A stretch of DNA of 64,000 bases from JAWMQL01 sp033283165 (GTDB taxonomy: Bacteria > Pseudomonadota > Gammaproteobacteria > Pseudomonadales > Halieaceae). The notes beneath the pieces are model-generated. The model was not told the origin of the DNA, did no database searches, and worked only from the letters and a program-made list of their open reading frames with translations. Position numbers and translations under genes: made by a program. Where the stretch lies: positions 806,001 through 870,000 of the forward strand of contig JAWMQL010000001.1 of assembly GCA_033283165.1 (NCBI GenBank), read 5' to 3'. Shown piece by piece: positions 50,953-59,765 of the stretch (position 1 is its first letter; each line of letters starts with the position of its first letter).

Positions 50953-51954
50953 GTGCGCAACGCCCCCCTGAACTACCCGCGCCGGGTGTCCCTGGCGCAG
51001 TTGCCCACGCCCCTGCAATACCTGGAACGTGCCAGCGATCGCTGGGGGAAGGGGCACCGGCTGTGGATCAAGCGCGATGACCTGACCGGCAGCGTGCTGA
51101 GCGGCAACAAGGTTCGCAAGCTGGAATTCATCGCCGCCCATGCCCTGGATAAGGGCTACGATACCCTGATTACCTGCGGCGGCCTGCAGAGCAATCACTG
51201 CCGGGCCACAGCGTTTGTCGGCGCCCAGCTCGGTCTCAAGGTACACCTGATACTGCGCGGCGACGAACCCGAGGAGTGGCAGGGCAACTACCTGCTGGAC
51301 CAGTTGGCAGGGGCGACGGTCAGTTGCTACCCGCTGAGGGAATACCTGGACGGGCTCGACGAGCTCTTCGCCCGGTGGCAGCAGCACTACGCCGACCGGG
51401 GCGGCAAGGCCCTGGCCATACCCACCGGCGGCAGCGACGGTATCGGCGCGTGGGGGTATATCCATGCCTGCGAGGAACTGGCCGCGGATTTTCGCAACCA
51501 CGGTATCGAACGGGCGCATATTGTCTGTGCGTCCGGATCGGGCGGCACCCAGGCAGGGCTCACTGCGGGAGTGGCGCTGCACGCTTTGCCGGCCAGTGTG
51601 TGGGGAGTCGCGGTCTGTGACGACGAACAGTATTTTCTCGACAAGGTGGGCGCCGACCTCGCCGATTGGGCGCGCCGCTACCCCTCGGCGCCGGCCGCCA
51701 CGGTACAGGCCCGGGTGATCGACGGCTATGTCGGTCAAGGCTACGGCGTTGCCGACGAAGCCGTCTTCGGCCTGATCGCCGAACTGGCCCGGCTGGAAGG
51801 TATCGTGCTGGACCCGGTTTACACCGGCAAGGCCTTCCAGGGCTTGATCAGCGAGATCGCCAGTGGCCGTTTCAGTGATTGCCGGGATATCGTGTTCATC
51901 CATACCGGGGGTATTTTCGGGCTGTTCCCACAGCACCGCGGATTCGAGTGTTAA
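50953..51954 (+). CDS. dcyD: D-cysteine desulfhydrase / ACC-deaminase-like PLP enzyme
   Basis: 333-residue fold-type II PLP enzyme. The cofactor lysine is in LWIKRDDLTGSVLSGNKVRK, CGGLQSNHCRATAF is the phosphate/substrate loop, and GSGGTQAGLTAGV binds the PLP phosphate. Family members cleave D-cysteine to pyruvate, H2S and ammonia or deaminate ACC; the sequence alone does not exclude the second. It starts with a GTG after TAGGAGAC and is cotranscribed with yajC. Confidence 0.85.
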   Translation: MRNAPLNYPRRVSLAQLPTPLQYLERASDRWGKGHRLWIKRDDLTGSVLSGNKVRKLEFIAAHALDKGYDTLITCGGLQSNHCRATAFVGAQLGLKVHLILRGDEPEEWQGNYLLDQLAGATVSCYPLREYLDGLDELFARWQQHYADRGGKALAIPTGGSDGIGAWGYIHACEELAADFRNHGIERAHIVCASGSGGTQAGLTAGVALHALPASVWGVAVCDDEQYFLDKVGADLADWARRYPSAPAATVQARVIDGYVGQGYGVADEAVFGLIAELARLEGIVLDPVYTGKAFQGLISEIASGRFSDCRDIVFIHTGGIFGLFPQHRGFEC

Positions 51955-52014
51955 ACTCGGGGGTCCGGCAGTAGTGACGCATAACGCCAGGAAATAACAA
52001 CAAGGGGAACGGGC

Positions 52015-53349
52015 ATGTCCGAGATTATCACCCTCGTCAACGGTTGGGCCTGGGGGCCCGCGATGCTGATCCTGCTGCTGGGGACCGGTCTCTACCTGAG
52101 CCTGGGCCTTCGTTTTTACACGGTGCGCAAGATTCCGGCCGGATTTGCCCTGCTGTTCCACGGCGGCAAGGGCCGGGGCGGTGGCGACATTTCCCCGTTC
52201 AGCGCCCTGATGACCTCGCTGTCCGCCACCATCGGTACCGGCAATATCGCGGGTGTCGCCACCGCGCTGGCCCTCGGCGGCCCCGGGGCGCTGTTCTGGA
52301 TGTGGATCACGGCCCTGGTGGGCATGGCTACCAAGTATGCCGAGGCGGTCTGCGCGGTACGCTTCCGGGAGCAGGACGAACTCGGCAACTACAGTGGCGG
52401 CCCCATGTACTACATCAAGAACGGGCTGCACAAGCGCTGGCACTGGTTGGGCGTGGCGTTTGCCATTTTCGGGTCCCTGGCGGGTTTCGGCATCGCCAAC
52501 ACCGTGCAGTCCAATTCCATTTCCCAGGTCCTGCAGGACAACTTCACAGTGCCTCCGGTGGTTACCGGCCTGGTGCTGATGGTGCTGGTTGGCGCAGTGG
52601 TACTGGGCGGCGTTAAACGGATCGCCCATGTTGCCAGCGTCCTGGTGCCATTCATGGCTCTCGGTTATATCGTGATGAGCCTGGTGGTCATTGTCACCCA
52701 TATCAGCGCGGTGCCGGCGGCAGTGGTGCACATTGTCGACAGCGCCATGAACGGGTCCGCCGCGGCCGGCGGATTCGCCGGAGCTACCGTCTGGGCAGCC
52801 CTGCGGTTCGGTGTGGCTCGCGGCATTTTCTCCAACGAGGCGGGTCTTGGCAGCGCCCCCATTGCCCATGCCGCCGCCAGGACGGACAGCCCGGTGCAGC
52901 AGGGCATGATCGCGATGCTGGGAACCTTTATCGACACCCTCGTGGTTTGTACCATGACCGGCCTGGTGATCGTTATCATGGACGTTCTACCCAGTGGGGT
53001 AAGTGGCGCGAGCCTCACTTCCATGGCCTTTTCCGAGGCCTTTTCCTGGGGTAGCTACGTGGTCACCCTGGGCCTATGCCTGTTCGGGTTTACCACCATG
53101 ATCGGCTGGTCGTTCTACGGCGAGCGCTGCGCGGTGTTCCTGTTCGGGGCCCGGGCGGTACTGCCGTTCCGGGCCGCCTGGGTGGTCGCGGTGCCGGTGG
53201 GTACCATTGTCGAACTGGACCTGGTTTGGCTGCTGGCAGATACCCTGAATGCGTTCATGGCCATTCCCAACCTGATCGCGCTGATCCTGCTGGCACCGCT
53301 GGTGTTCAAGCTCACCCGGGAGTACTCGAGCTCCAGGGACGGCCAGTAA
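52015..53349 (+). CDS. Sodium:alanine/glycine symporter (AGCS family)
   Basis: 444-residue inner-membrane symporter with about 11 segments. Conserved blocks are SLSATIGTGNIAGVATAL, WMWITALVGMATKYAEA, GGPMYYIKNGL and FSNEAGLGSAPIAHAAA, all hallmarks of AgcS/DagA. It imports alanine or glycine with Na+. It lies 60 bases after dcyD, so uptake of an amino acid and its deamination may be linked. Confidence 0.92.
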   Translation: MSEIITLVNGWAWGPAMLILLLGTGLYLSLGLRFYTVRKIPAGFALLFHGGKGRGGGDISPFSALMTSLSATIGTGNIAGVATALALGGPGALFWMWITALVGMATKYAEAVCAVRFREQDELGNYSGGPMYYIKNGLHKRWHWLGVAFAIFGSLAGFGIANTVQSNSISQVLQDNFTVPPVVTGLVLMVLVGAVVLGGVKRIAHVASVLVPFMALGYIVMSLVVIVTHISAVPAAVVHIVDSAMNGSAAAGGFAGATVWAALRFGVARGIFSNEAGLGSAPIAHAAARTDSPVQQGMIAMLGTFIDTLVVCTMTGLVIVIMDVLPSGVSGASLTSMAFSEAFSWGSYVVTLGLCLFGFTTMIGWSFYGERCAVFLFGARAVLPFRAAWVVAVPVGTIVELDLVWLLADTLNAFMAIPNLIALILLAPLVFKLTREYSSSRDGQ

Positions 53350-53443
53350 ACCGCTTCCGGCTGCCGTCCTTGCTACAGATCAACGGCCCTGATCGCTCCC
53401 TGTGCTTAGATAGGTGGGTGAAATGTGAACTCGAGGTGTTTGG

Positions 53444-55597
53444 ATGAGTGATTACCTGGACTCGGTGGACGAATGCGTGGATCGTGTCGTCGCGATTGTT
53501 GGCCACGATATCCGGCTGGGCGCGCCGCTGGGACTCGGCAAGCCGGTACAGCTGATCAACGCTTTTTATCGCCGGGCGAAGGCAGATCCCGATATCTCTC
53601 TGCACATTTTCACTGCATTGAGCCTGGAGGTGCCGACCCCGGGCAGTCCCATCGAGGCCGCTTTGGCAGACCCGATCATGGAGCGACTGTTTGGCGACTA
53701 CGAAGATCTGCTGTACCTCAAGGACCTGCGCAACGGGTCCATGCCGGATAATATCCAGCTCAGCGAATTCTATTTCAAGGCCGGGTCCATGAAAGGCGTC
53801 GGACCGGCCCAGCGCAATTATATTTCCACCAACTATACCCACGTGGCCCGCGACCTGGTGAATCACGGGGTCAACGTGCTGGCGCAACTGGTGGCCGCCC
53901 GGGAAGGAGAGTCCGGGACGGAAATCAGCCTCTCGAGTAATCCGGACACCGGCCTCGACATATACCGCGCGCTGCGCGAGTCCGGGGCGCAGGCCGTGGT
54001 TATCGGCCAGGTACACCCTGACATGCCGTTCATGGAAAACGATGCGCTCGTCGACGCGGATTTTTTTGACCTGCTGGTGCGCAACCCCGGTTATGACAAG
54101 ACCCTGTTTGCGGTGCCCAATACGGCGGTACCCATGGCGGACTACGCCACCGCGGTCCACGCCAGCGCGTTGGTGCCCGATGGCGGCACGCTGCAGGTCG
54201 GGGTAGGCTCCCTGGGCGATGCCATCTGCCATGCGCTGTTACTGCGTCACACGGAGCCGGCAGCCTACCGGGACATGTTGAGTGGCCTCAGTGCTGCCCC
54301 CTCGCCACTCAACGAGGACTGCGAGCCGTTCCAACGCGGACTGTACGTGTCCAGCGAGATGTTCGTGCACGGCATGATGCATCTGGTGGAACAGGGCGTG
54401 GTGAAACGCCGGGTATACGATAACCTGGTTCTGCAGGAGGGGCTGAACAGCGGCGCCATCAGCGAGCGGGTGGATGCCGCGCTCTACGACTATGGCCGGC
54501 GGCGGGGATTGATTCCGGCCCGACTGGACGACGCCAGCCTGGCCACCCTGCGTTATTGGGGAGTTGTGCCGGCGGAACTGACGCTGGCGGAAGACGGCCT
54601 GGCGCTGGGCGCTGCCACGCTGGCCAACGATCTCGACGACCCGGCCACCCGCGCGGCCCTGTTGGCTGCGCAGGACGGTTCGGAGCTGCGTCACGGATGT
54701 ATCCTGCACGGCGGATTCTTCCTGGGACCCCGGGATTTCTACCGCAAACTCGCCAGCCTCGGTCCCCGCGGACAGGAACGGATCTGTATGACCAGTGTAC
54801 TGCGCACCAACCAGTTGCTCCAGGACCCCGCCCTGTACCGGGCACAGCGCGGCGGGGCCCGCTTTATCAATACCGGCATGATGGTCACCCTGACGGGCGC
54901 CGTGGCCTCGGACGCCCTGGAGGATGGTACCGTGATCAGCGGGGTAGGCGGACAGTACAACTTTGTCGCCATGGCCCACGACCTGCCCGGCGCCAGGTCG
55001 ATTCTGTGCATACGCAGCACCCGTGGTCAGGGCAGGCAGGTCCGGTCCAATATCGTGCCGCACTACGGTCATATCACCGTGCCCAAGCACCTGCGCGATG
55101 TCATCGTGACCGAATACGGCGTGGCCGACCTGCGCGGGCAATGCGACAGCGAGATCATCAAGCGCCTGCTCAACGTGACCGACAGCCGCTTTCAGGCTGA
55201 ACTGCTGGAAGCCGCCCGGGCCGCGGGCAAGATTGAAGCCGATTACCGCATACCCGAGATGGCGCTGGAAAATACCCCCAAGAAACTCGGCCGTGCGCTC
55301 AAGCCCCATTACCGGGCGGGCCTGCTCATGGACTACCCCTTTGGCAGCGAACTGACCGGCGACGAGATCGCCCTGGGAGCCAGCCTGCGCAAGATCAGGG
55401 CCCTGAGCGAGGAACCGGCCCAGTTCATTCCCCGGGTGGTCAGGGCCCTGGCCCATCGGCAGGACGAGAGCGATGTCGCCGTGCAACAACTGCTGGAGCG
55501 GGTAAACCTGCGTCACCCCGATACCCCGCGAGAATTCCTGGTGCAGCAATTACTGTTGCTGGAGCTGGAGGAAAGGGGCGTTTTGCGCGCCAGTTGA
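53444..55597 (+). CDS. Acetyl-CoA hydrolase/transferase family protein, long form
   Basis: 717 residues, longer than the usual 430-residue acetyl-CoA hydrolase or 4-hydroxybutyrate CoA-transferase. The C-terminal half carries the family signature around ARFINTGMMVTLTGAVASD, GVGGQYNFVAMAH and VIVTEYGVADLRGQ, which bears the CoA-site glycine-rich loop. The N-terminal half (LGAPLGLGKPVQLINAFYRR, AGSMKGVGPAQRNYISTNYT) resembles the first CoA-transferase domain with insertions. The CoA ester is unknown. The gene stands alone after the symporter. Confidence 0.8.
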   Translation: MSDYLDSVDECVDRVVAIVGHDIRLGAPLGLGKPVQLINAFYRRAKADPDISLHIFTALSLEVPTPGSPIEAALADPIMERLFGDYEDLLYLKDLRNGSMPDNIQLSEFYFKAGSMKGVGPAQRNYISTNYTHVARDLVNHGVNVLAQLVAAREGESGTEISLSSNPDTGLDIYRALRESGAQAVVIGQVHPDMPFMENDALVDADFFDLLVRNPGYDKTLFAVPNTAVPMADYATAVHASALVPDGGTLQVGVGSLGDAICHALLLRHTEPAAYRDMLSGLSAAPSPLNEDCEPFQRGLYVSSEMFVHGMMHLVEQGVVKRRVYDNLVLQEGLNSGAISERVDAALYDYGRRRGLIPARLDDASLATLRYWGVVPAELTLAEDGLALGAATLANDLDDPATRAALLAAQDGSELRHGCILHGGFFLGPRDFYRKLASLGPRGQERICMTSVLRTNQLLQDPALYRAQRGGARFINTGMMVTLTGAVASDALEDGTVISGVGGQYNFVAMAHDLPGARSILCIRSTRGQGRQVRSNIVPHYGHITVPKHLRDVIVTEYGVADLRGQCDSEIIKRLLNVTDSRFQAELLEAARAAGKIEADYRIPEMALENTPKKLGRALKPHYRAGLLMDYPFGSELTGDEIALGASLRKIRALSEEPAQFIPRVVRALAHRQDESDVAVQQLLERVNLRHPDTPREFLVQQLLLLELEERGVLRAS

Positions 55598-55607
55598 ATC
55601 GGGCTCA

Positions 55608-55641
55608 CCGGCTCACAAGCCGGCCCCACCTGTATATTTTT
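55608..55641 (+). terminator. Possible weak terminator after the CoA-transferase-like gene
   Basis: CCGGCT-CACA-AGCCGG is a perfect 6-bp hairpin (55608-55623), but the T tract (55637-55641) starts 13 bases later instead of directly behind it. It could act with Rho or simply mark the mRNA end. Confidence 0.3.
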
Positions 55642-55700
55642 CAGGCACAGCGGAATCGGGGTGGCTTACCCGGGACAACTTAATTCGCTATCCTGACACC

Positions 55701-56603
55701 ATGCCGACACGTCTCGATAACAAACTGGTCATCGCCATCTCCTCCCGCGCCCTGTTCAACCTGGATGACAGTCACCGGGTGTACCAGGAGGAGGGGCTGG
55801 AGGCCTATTCCCGCTACCAGGTGGAGCGGGAGGATGAGCCGCTGGAGCCCGGCGAGGCTTTCCCCCTGGTACACAAGCTGCTGCGCATCAACACCCTGTT
55901 GGGCGGCGAGTCCCAGGTCGAGGTCGTGCTGCTGTCGCGCAATTCGGCGGACACCGGGTTGCGGGTATTTAACTCCATTCAGCACTACGAACTGGATATC
56001 AGCCGCGCCGCCTTCTGTGGCGGGGAGAGTCCCTGGCGCTACATCAACGCCTTCGGGTGCCAGTTGTTCCTGTCCACCGAGGCCGAGGACGTGCGCTATG
56101 CCCTGGACTGCGGCGTGGCGGCGGCCACCCTGTTGTCCCGCAAGGGCGGCAGCAGCGACAGCGAACAATTGCGCTTCGCCTTCGACGGCGATGCGGTCCT
56201 GTTCTCTGACGAGGCGGAACGGGTCTACAAGCAGGAGGGCCTGGAGGCTTTCACCGCAAGTGAGCAGGCCGCGGCGCGCAAACCCCTGGCCGGCGGCCCG
56301 TTCAAGTCATTCCTGTCGGCGCTGCACCAGTTACAGCAGGCGTTTCCGGCCTCCGAGGCCCCGATCCGTACGGCCCTGGTGACGGCCCGCTCAGCACCTG
56401 CCCACGAACGGGTAATTCGCACCCTGCGCGCCTGGGATATCCGCATCGATGAGTCGATTTTCCTCGGCGGCCTGGACAAGACCGAGTTCCTGCGGGCCTA
56501 CCAGGCAGACGTATTTTTCGACGACCAACGCTCTCATTGCGAGTCCGCCAGCCCCCACATCGCCACCGGGCACGTGCCCCACGGCGTGGCCAACAGCGGC
56601 TAG
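55701..56603 (+). CDS. Cytosolic 5'-nucleotidase (PF06189 type)
   Basis: 300-residue protein with the HAD-like family pattern: LVIAISSRALFNLDDSHRVY at the N-terminus, RFAFDGDAVLFSDEAERVYK in the middle and VFFDDQRSHCESAS with ATGHVPHGVAN at the end. It dephosphorylates nucleoside 5'-monophosphates. No partner gene is apparent; cysB follows after a promoter-bearing gap. Confidence 0.85.
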   Translation: MPTRLDNKLVIAISSRALFNLDDSHRVYQEEGLEAYSRYQVEREDEPLEPGEAFPLVHKLLRINTLLGGESQVEVVLLSRNSADTGLRVFNSIQHYELDISRAAFCGGESPWRYINAFGCQLFLSTEAEDVRYALDCGVAAATLLSRKGGSSDSEQLRFAFDGDAVLFSDEAERVYKQEGLEAFTASEQAAARKPLAGGPFKSFLSALHQLQQAFPASEAPIRTALVTARSAPAHERVIRTLRAWDIRIDESIFLGGLDKTEFLRAYQADVFFDDQRSHCESASPHIATGHVPHGVANSG

Positions 56604-56623
56604 ATACCATATTCCGTTTTTAC

Positions 56624-56653
56624 TTGGCACAAGCCTGATTTAATGTCTATTAT
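56624..56653 (+). promoter_or_regulatory. Promoter of cysB
   Basis: TTGGCA (56624-56629) and TATTAT (56648-56653) with 18 bases between them form a plausible sigma-70 promoter, with transcription starting about 75 bases before the cysB ATG. The AT-rich surroundings (TATTTATAAGG) would suit CysB autoregulation, which is known in enterics, but no CysB box is claimed. Confidence 0.5.
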
Positions 56654-56737
56654 TTATAAGGGATTTTGATCCGGGACAGGCGCTGGGCAGCCGTTTCGCG
56701 GGCCGCGCAGATCGGGCCGCGCAGGCAGGAGGGCGGA

Positions 56738-57712
56738 ATGAAACTACAGCAATTACGCTATATCTGGGAAGTCGCCCACCACGACCTGAATGTCTCGGCC
56801 ACGGCCCAGAGCCTGTATACCTCCCAGCCCGGCATCAGCAAGCAGATCCGGCTGCTTGAGGACGAACTCGGCGTGGAGATTTTCGCCCGTTCCGGCAAGC
56901 ACCTGACCCACGTCACCCCGGCCGGGGAAGCCATCCTGGAGACAGCGGGGGAAGTGCTGCGGAAGGTCGAGAGCATCAAGCAGGTGGCCCAGGAGTATTC
57001 CAATGAGCGCAAGGGCAGCCTGTCCATCGCCACCACCCACACCCAGGCCCGCTACGCGCTGCCGGCGACCATCCGAGAGTTTATCGCCAAATATCCCGAC
57101 GTCTCGCTCCACATGCACCAGGGCACGCCGATTCAGATCGCTGAAATGGCGGCCGACGGGACCGTGGATTTCGCCATCGCCACCGAGGCCATGGAGCTGT
57201 TCTCGGACCTGATCATGATGCCCTGCTACCGCTGGAACCGCTGCATCCTGGTGCCGAAAGACCATCCCCTGACCCAGGTCTCCAGACTGGAGCTGGAGGA
57301 CGTGGCTGCGCATCCTATCGTGACCTACGTGTTCGGGTTCACCGGTCGCTCCAAGCTGGACGAAGCGTTCGTCGAAAAGGGCCTGACACCGAGGGTGGTC
57401 TTCACCGCGGCCGATGCCGACGTGATCAAGACCTACGTGCGGCTGGGCCTGGGGATCGGCATCGTGGCCCACATGGCCTTCGACGAGTCGATCGATCAGG
57501 ACCTGGTCGCTCTGGACGCCAATCACCTGTTCGCCTCCAGTGTTACCCGCATCGGCTGCCGGCGGGGCACGTTCCTGCGCGGCTACATGTATGAGTTTAT
57601 TGCCGCTTTTGCCCCGCACCTGACCCGCGAGCTGGTCACCGAGGCGTTCCAGCGCAGCAGCAAGGCCGAACTGGATGAACTGTTCTCTCACCTGGAACTA
57701 CCGGTCCACTAA
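56738..57712 (+). CDS. cysB: LysR-type regulator CysB
   Basis: Activator of sulfate assimilation and cysteine synthesis, with N-acetylserine as inducer. The 324 residues match CysB length. The N-terminal helix-turn-helix is MKLQQLRYIWEVAHHDLNVS and SQPGISKQIRLLEDELGVEI. The effector domain holds TTHTQARYALP and HQGTPIQIAEMAADG with VTYVFGFTGRS, CysB-type ligand residues. The ATG at 56738 has GGAGG upstream. The target genes are outside the window, although dcyD and the tusA-like gene touch sulfur metabolism. Confidence 0.95.
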   Translation: MKLQQLRYIWEVAHHDLNVSATAQSLYTSQPGISKQIRLLEDELGVEIFARSGKHLTHVTPAGEAILETAGEVLRKVESIKQVAQEYSNERKGSLSIATTHTQARYALPATIREFIAKYPDVSLHMHQGTPIQIAEMAADGTVDFAIATEAMELFSDLIMMPCYRWNRCILVPKDHPLTQVSRLELEDVAAHPIVTYVFGFTGRSKLDEAFVEKGLTPRVVFTAADADVIKTYVRLGLGIGIVAHMAFDESIDQDLVALDANHLFASSVTRIGCRRGTFLRGYMYEFIAAFAPHLTRELVTEAFQRSSKAELDELFSHLELPVH

Positions 57713-57790
57713 TTTCTTTCCCGCCCTTGTGTCCCGCTGCCCAACTGGTTAGATTGTGCCGCCTGTTGGAATTGCCCTGGGAGATGTGAA

Positions 57791-58408
57791 GTGGAACTGG
57801 CCTGCCTGGACCTGGAAGGGGTGCTCGTCCCCGAAATCTGGATCGCCTTTGCCGAGAAAACCGGCATCGATGAATTGCGGGCCACCACCCGCGATATTCC
57901 CGATTATGACGTGCTGATGAAACAGCGCCTGGGCCTGCTGGACCAGCACGGCCTGAAAATCCAGGACATCCAGGAGGTGATTGGCACCCTGGCGCCCCTG
58001 CCGGGGGCGATCGACTTCCTGGACTGGTTACGCGAGCGCTTCCAGGTCATCATCCTGTCCGACACGTTCTACGAGTTTTCCCAGCCCCTGATGCGCCAGT
58101 TGAAGTGGCCGACCCTGTTCTGCCATCGGCTTATTACCGACGAGGCGGGCAGGGTCGTGGACTACCAACTGCGCCAGCGAGACCCCAAGCGCTGCTCGGT
58201 GCAGGCACTACACAGCCTCAACTACCGGGTTATCGCGGCGGGGGACTCTTACAACGACACCACCATGCTGGCGGAGGCCGAGGTGGGCATCCTGTTTCAT
58301 GCGCCGGACAACGTGGTAGAGGAGTTTCCGCAGTTCCGGGCCGAGCAGGAGTTCGATGGCCTGAAGCAGGCCTTCGTGGAGGCGTCGGAGCGCGACCTCA
58401 GCCTGTAG
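57791..58408 (+). CDS. thrH: Bifunctional phosphoserine phosphatase/homoserine phosphotransferase
   Basis: 205-residue HAD enzyme of the ThrH type known from Pseudomonas. The nucleophile motif is CLDLEGVLVPEIW, where Glu replaces the usual second Asp, then ILSDTFYEFSQPLM (motif II), KRCSVQAL (motif III lysine) and AAGDSYNDTTMLAEA (motif IV). It dephosphorylates phosphoserine or moves the phosphate to homoserine. Starts at GTG after GGGAG. Its end overlaps the convergent pabB end by 11 bases. Confidence 0.93.
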   Translation: MELACLDLEGVLVPEIWIAFAEKTGIDELRATTRDIPDYDVLMKQRLGLLDQHGLKIQDIQEVIGTLAPLPGAIDFLDWLRERFQVIILSDTFYEFSQPLMRQLKWPTLFCHRLITDEAGRVVDYQLRQRDPKRCSVQALHSLNYRVIAAGDSYNDTTMLAEAEVGILFHAPDNVVEEFPQFRAEQEFDGLKQAFVEASERDLSL

Positions 58409-59765
58409 ACAGGCTCTCTTCCAGTAGCGCCAGGAATCTACCGACCTTGTCATAGGTTTCCTGGTACTCCCGCTGCCAGTCGGAATCGGCGACGATGCCA
58501 CCACCACCCCAGCAGCGGATCCTGCCGCCCCGGCAGAGCAGACTGCGGATGGCGATATTACTGTCCATACGCCCGTCGGTACTCAGGTAAAACACCGATC
58601 CGCAGTAGGCCTCCCGGGCATCCGGCTCCAGTTCGGCGATGATTTCCATGGCGCGCCGCTTCGGAGCGCCCGTGATGGAACCTCCCGGGAAACAGTCCCG
58701 CAGTAACTCCGTCGCCCCGGCCCCGGGGCGCAGTTCACCACTGATGGTGCTGACCATGTGGTGCACGGTGGGGAAACTCCGGATCTCGAACAGACGGTCC
58801 ACGTGGATGGAGCCGGGTACACAATTCCGTCCCAGGTCGTTGCGCAGCAGGTCGACAATCATCAGGTTCTCGGCCCGGTCCTTGGTGGAGTTCCGCAGCT
58901 CGCGGATGGCCAGCCTGTCGGTGGCATCGTCTTCGTGACGGGGGCGGGTACCCTTGATCGGCGCCGTTTCCACATGCTTACCGTGCAGTGACAGGAAACG
59001 CTCCGGCGACAGGCACACCAGGGCGTTATTATCGCCGGGCAACTGCAGATAGCTGGAAAAGGGGGCCGCGGCTGCCCGCCGGAGGCGGCGATAGGCCTGC
59101 CAGGGGTCGCCACTACAGGGGGCCTCGAAGCGCTGGGCCAGGTTGACCTGGTAGCAGTCTCCGGCGTGGATGTAACGCTGGATTCGCTCAAAGGCTTCCC
59201 TGTAGGCCACCTGGTCCAGATTGGATTGAAAGGGAGCCTCCAGGGCGAAAGTGGGCAGCCGCTGAGCGCCGCGTCCCTGGCGCAGTCGGGCCTGGATGTC
59301 CGTCAGGTAGGCCGCCGATACCATCGGCTGAGCCACCAGGGTGGCCCGTTTCAGCAGGTGATCCTGGACAATGCACCAGTCATACAGACCCACCTGGGAG
59401 GCCGCTGCCTCGGGACGCTCAGCCGCTACCCGATTCAGGCCGTGGCCAGCCTCGTAGCCCAGGTAGCCGAGGGCGCCGCCACAGAAGGGGATGTCCTGGG
59501 ATACCGGCTGTACCTCGCCGTAACGTTCCGCCAGTGCCTCTTTCAATCCGGCAAACCAACCCCGGCCGTCCTGCTCAACCGCATGGCTGTGCAGTGCTGG
59601 CAGAATCACGTGGGGGTCCGCCGCCAAAACGTCGTAGCGGCCCGCCACGGAGTGGGGAAAGGCGGAATCCAGCAGGGCGGCGGCTGGCAGATCGCGAATC
59701 CGCTCGAACAGCTCACAGCTGTCGGGACTGTAGGGCACTTCGTGCAGGTGCAGGGTTTTGTTCAT
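58398..59765 (-). CDS. pabB: Aminodeoxychorismate synthase component I
   Basis: Converts chorismate, with ammonia from PabA, to 4-amino-4-deoxychorismate for folate. The 455 residues contain the PabB signature PIKGTRPR, whose lysine marks PabB rather than anthranilate synthase, and DCFPGGSITGAPKRRAMEII with IVDLLRNDLGRN. The ATG at 59765 overlaps the AraC gene stop by four bases, so expression is coupled to that regulator. Confidence 0.93.
   Translation of the reverse strand: MNKTLHLHEVPYSPDSCELFERIRDLPAAALLDSAFPHSVAGRYDVLAADPHVILPALHSHAVEQDGRGWFAGLKEALAERYGEVQPVSQDIPFCGGALGYLGYEAGHGLNRVAAERPEAAASQVGLYDWCIVQDHLLKRATLVAQPMVSAAYLTDIQARLRQGRGAQRLPTFALEAPFQSNLDQVAYREAFERIQRYIHAGDCYQVNLAQRFEAPCSGDPWQAYRRLRRAAAAPFSSYLQLPGDNNALVCLSPERFLSLHGKHVETAPIKGTRPRHEDDATDRLAIRELRNSTKDRAENLMIVDLLRNDLGRNCVPGSIHVDRLFEIRSFPTVHHMVSTISGELRPGAGATELLRDCFPGGSITGAPKRRAMEIIAELEPDAREAYCGSVFYLSTDGRMDSNIAIRSLLCRGGRIRCWGGGGIVADSDWQREYQETYDKVGRFLALLEESLSTG

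Noticed and set aside
50376..50960. Minus-strand frame of 194 codons with repeated Arg-Gly-Pro residues over yajC
   Set aside because: The apparent repeats are the translated 15-bp tandem array, and the rest is antisense to yajC.
50821..52869. A 682-codon minus-strand frame over yajC, dcyD and the symporter
   Set aside because: It crosses three well-identified plus-strand genes and has no domain.
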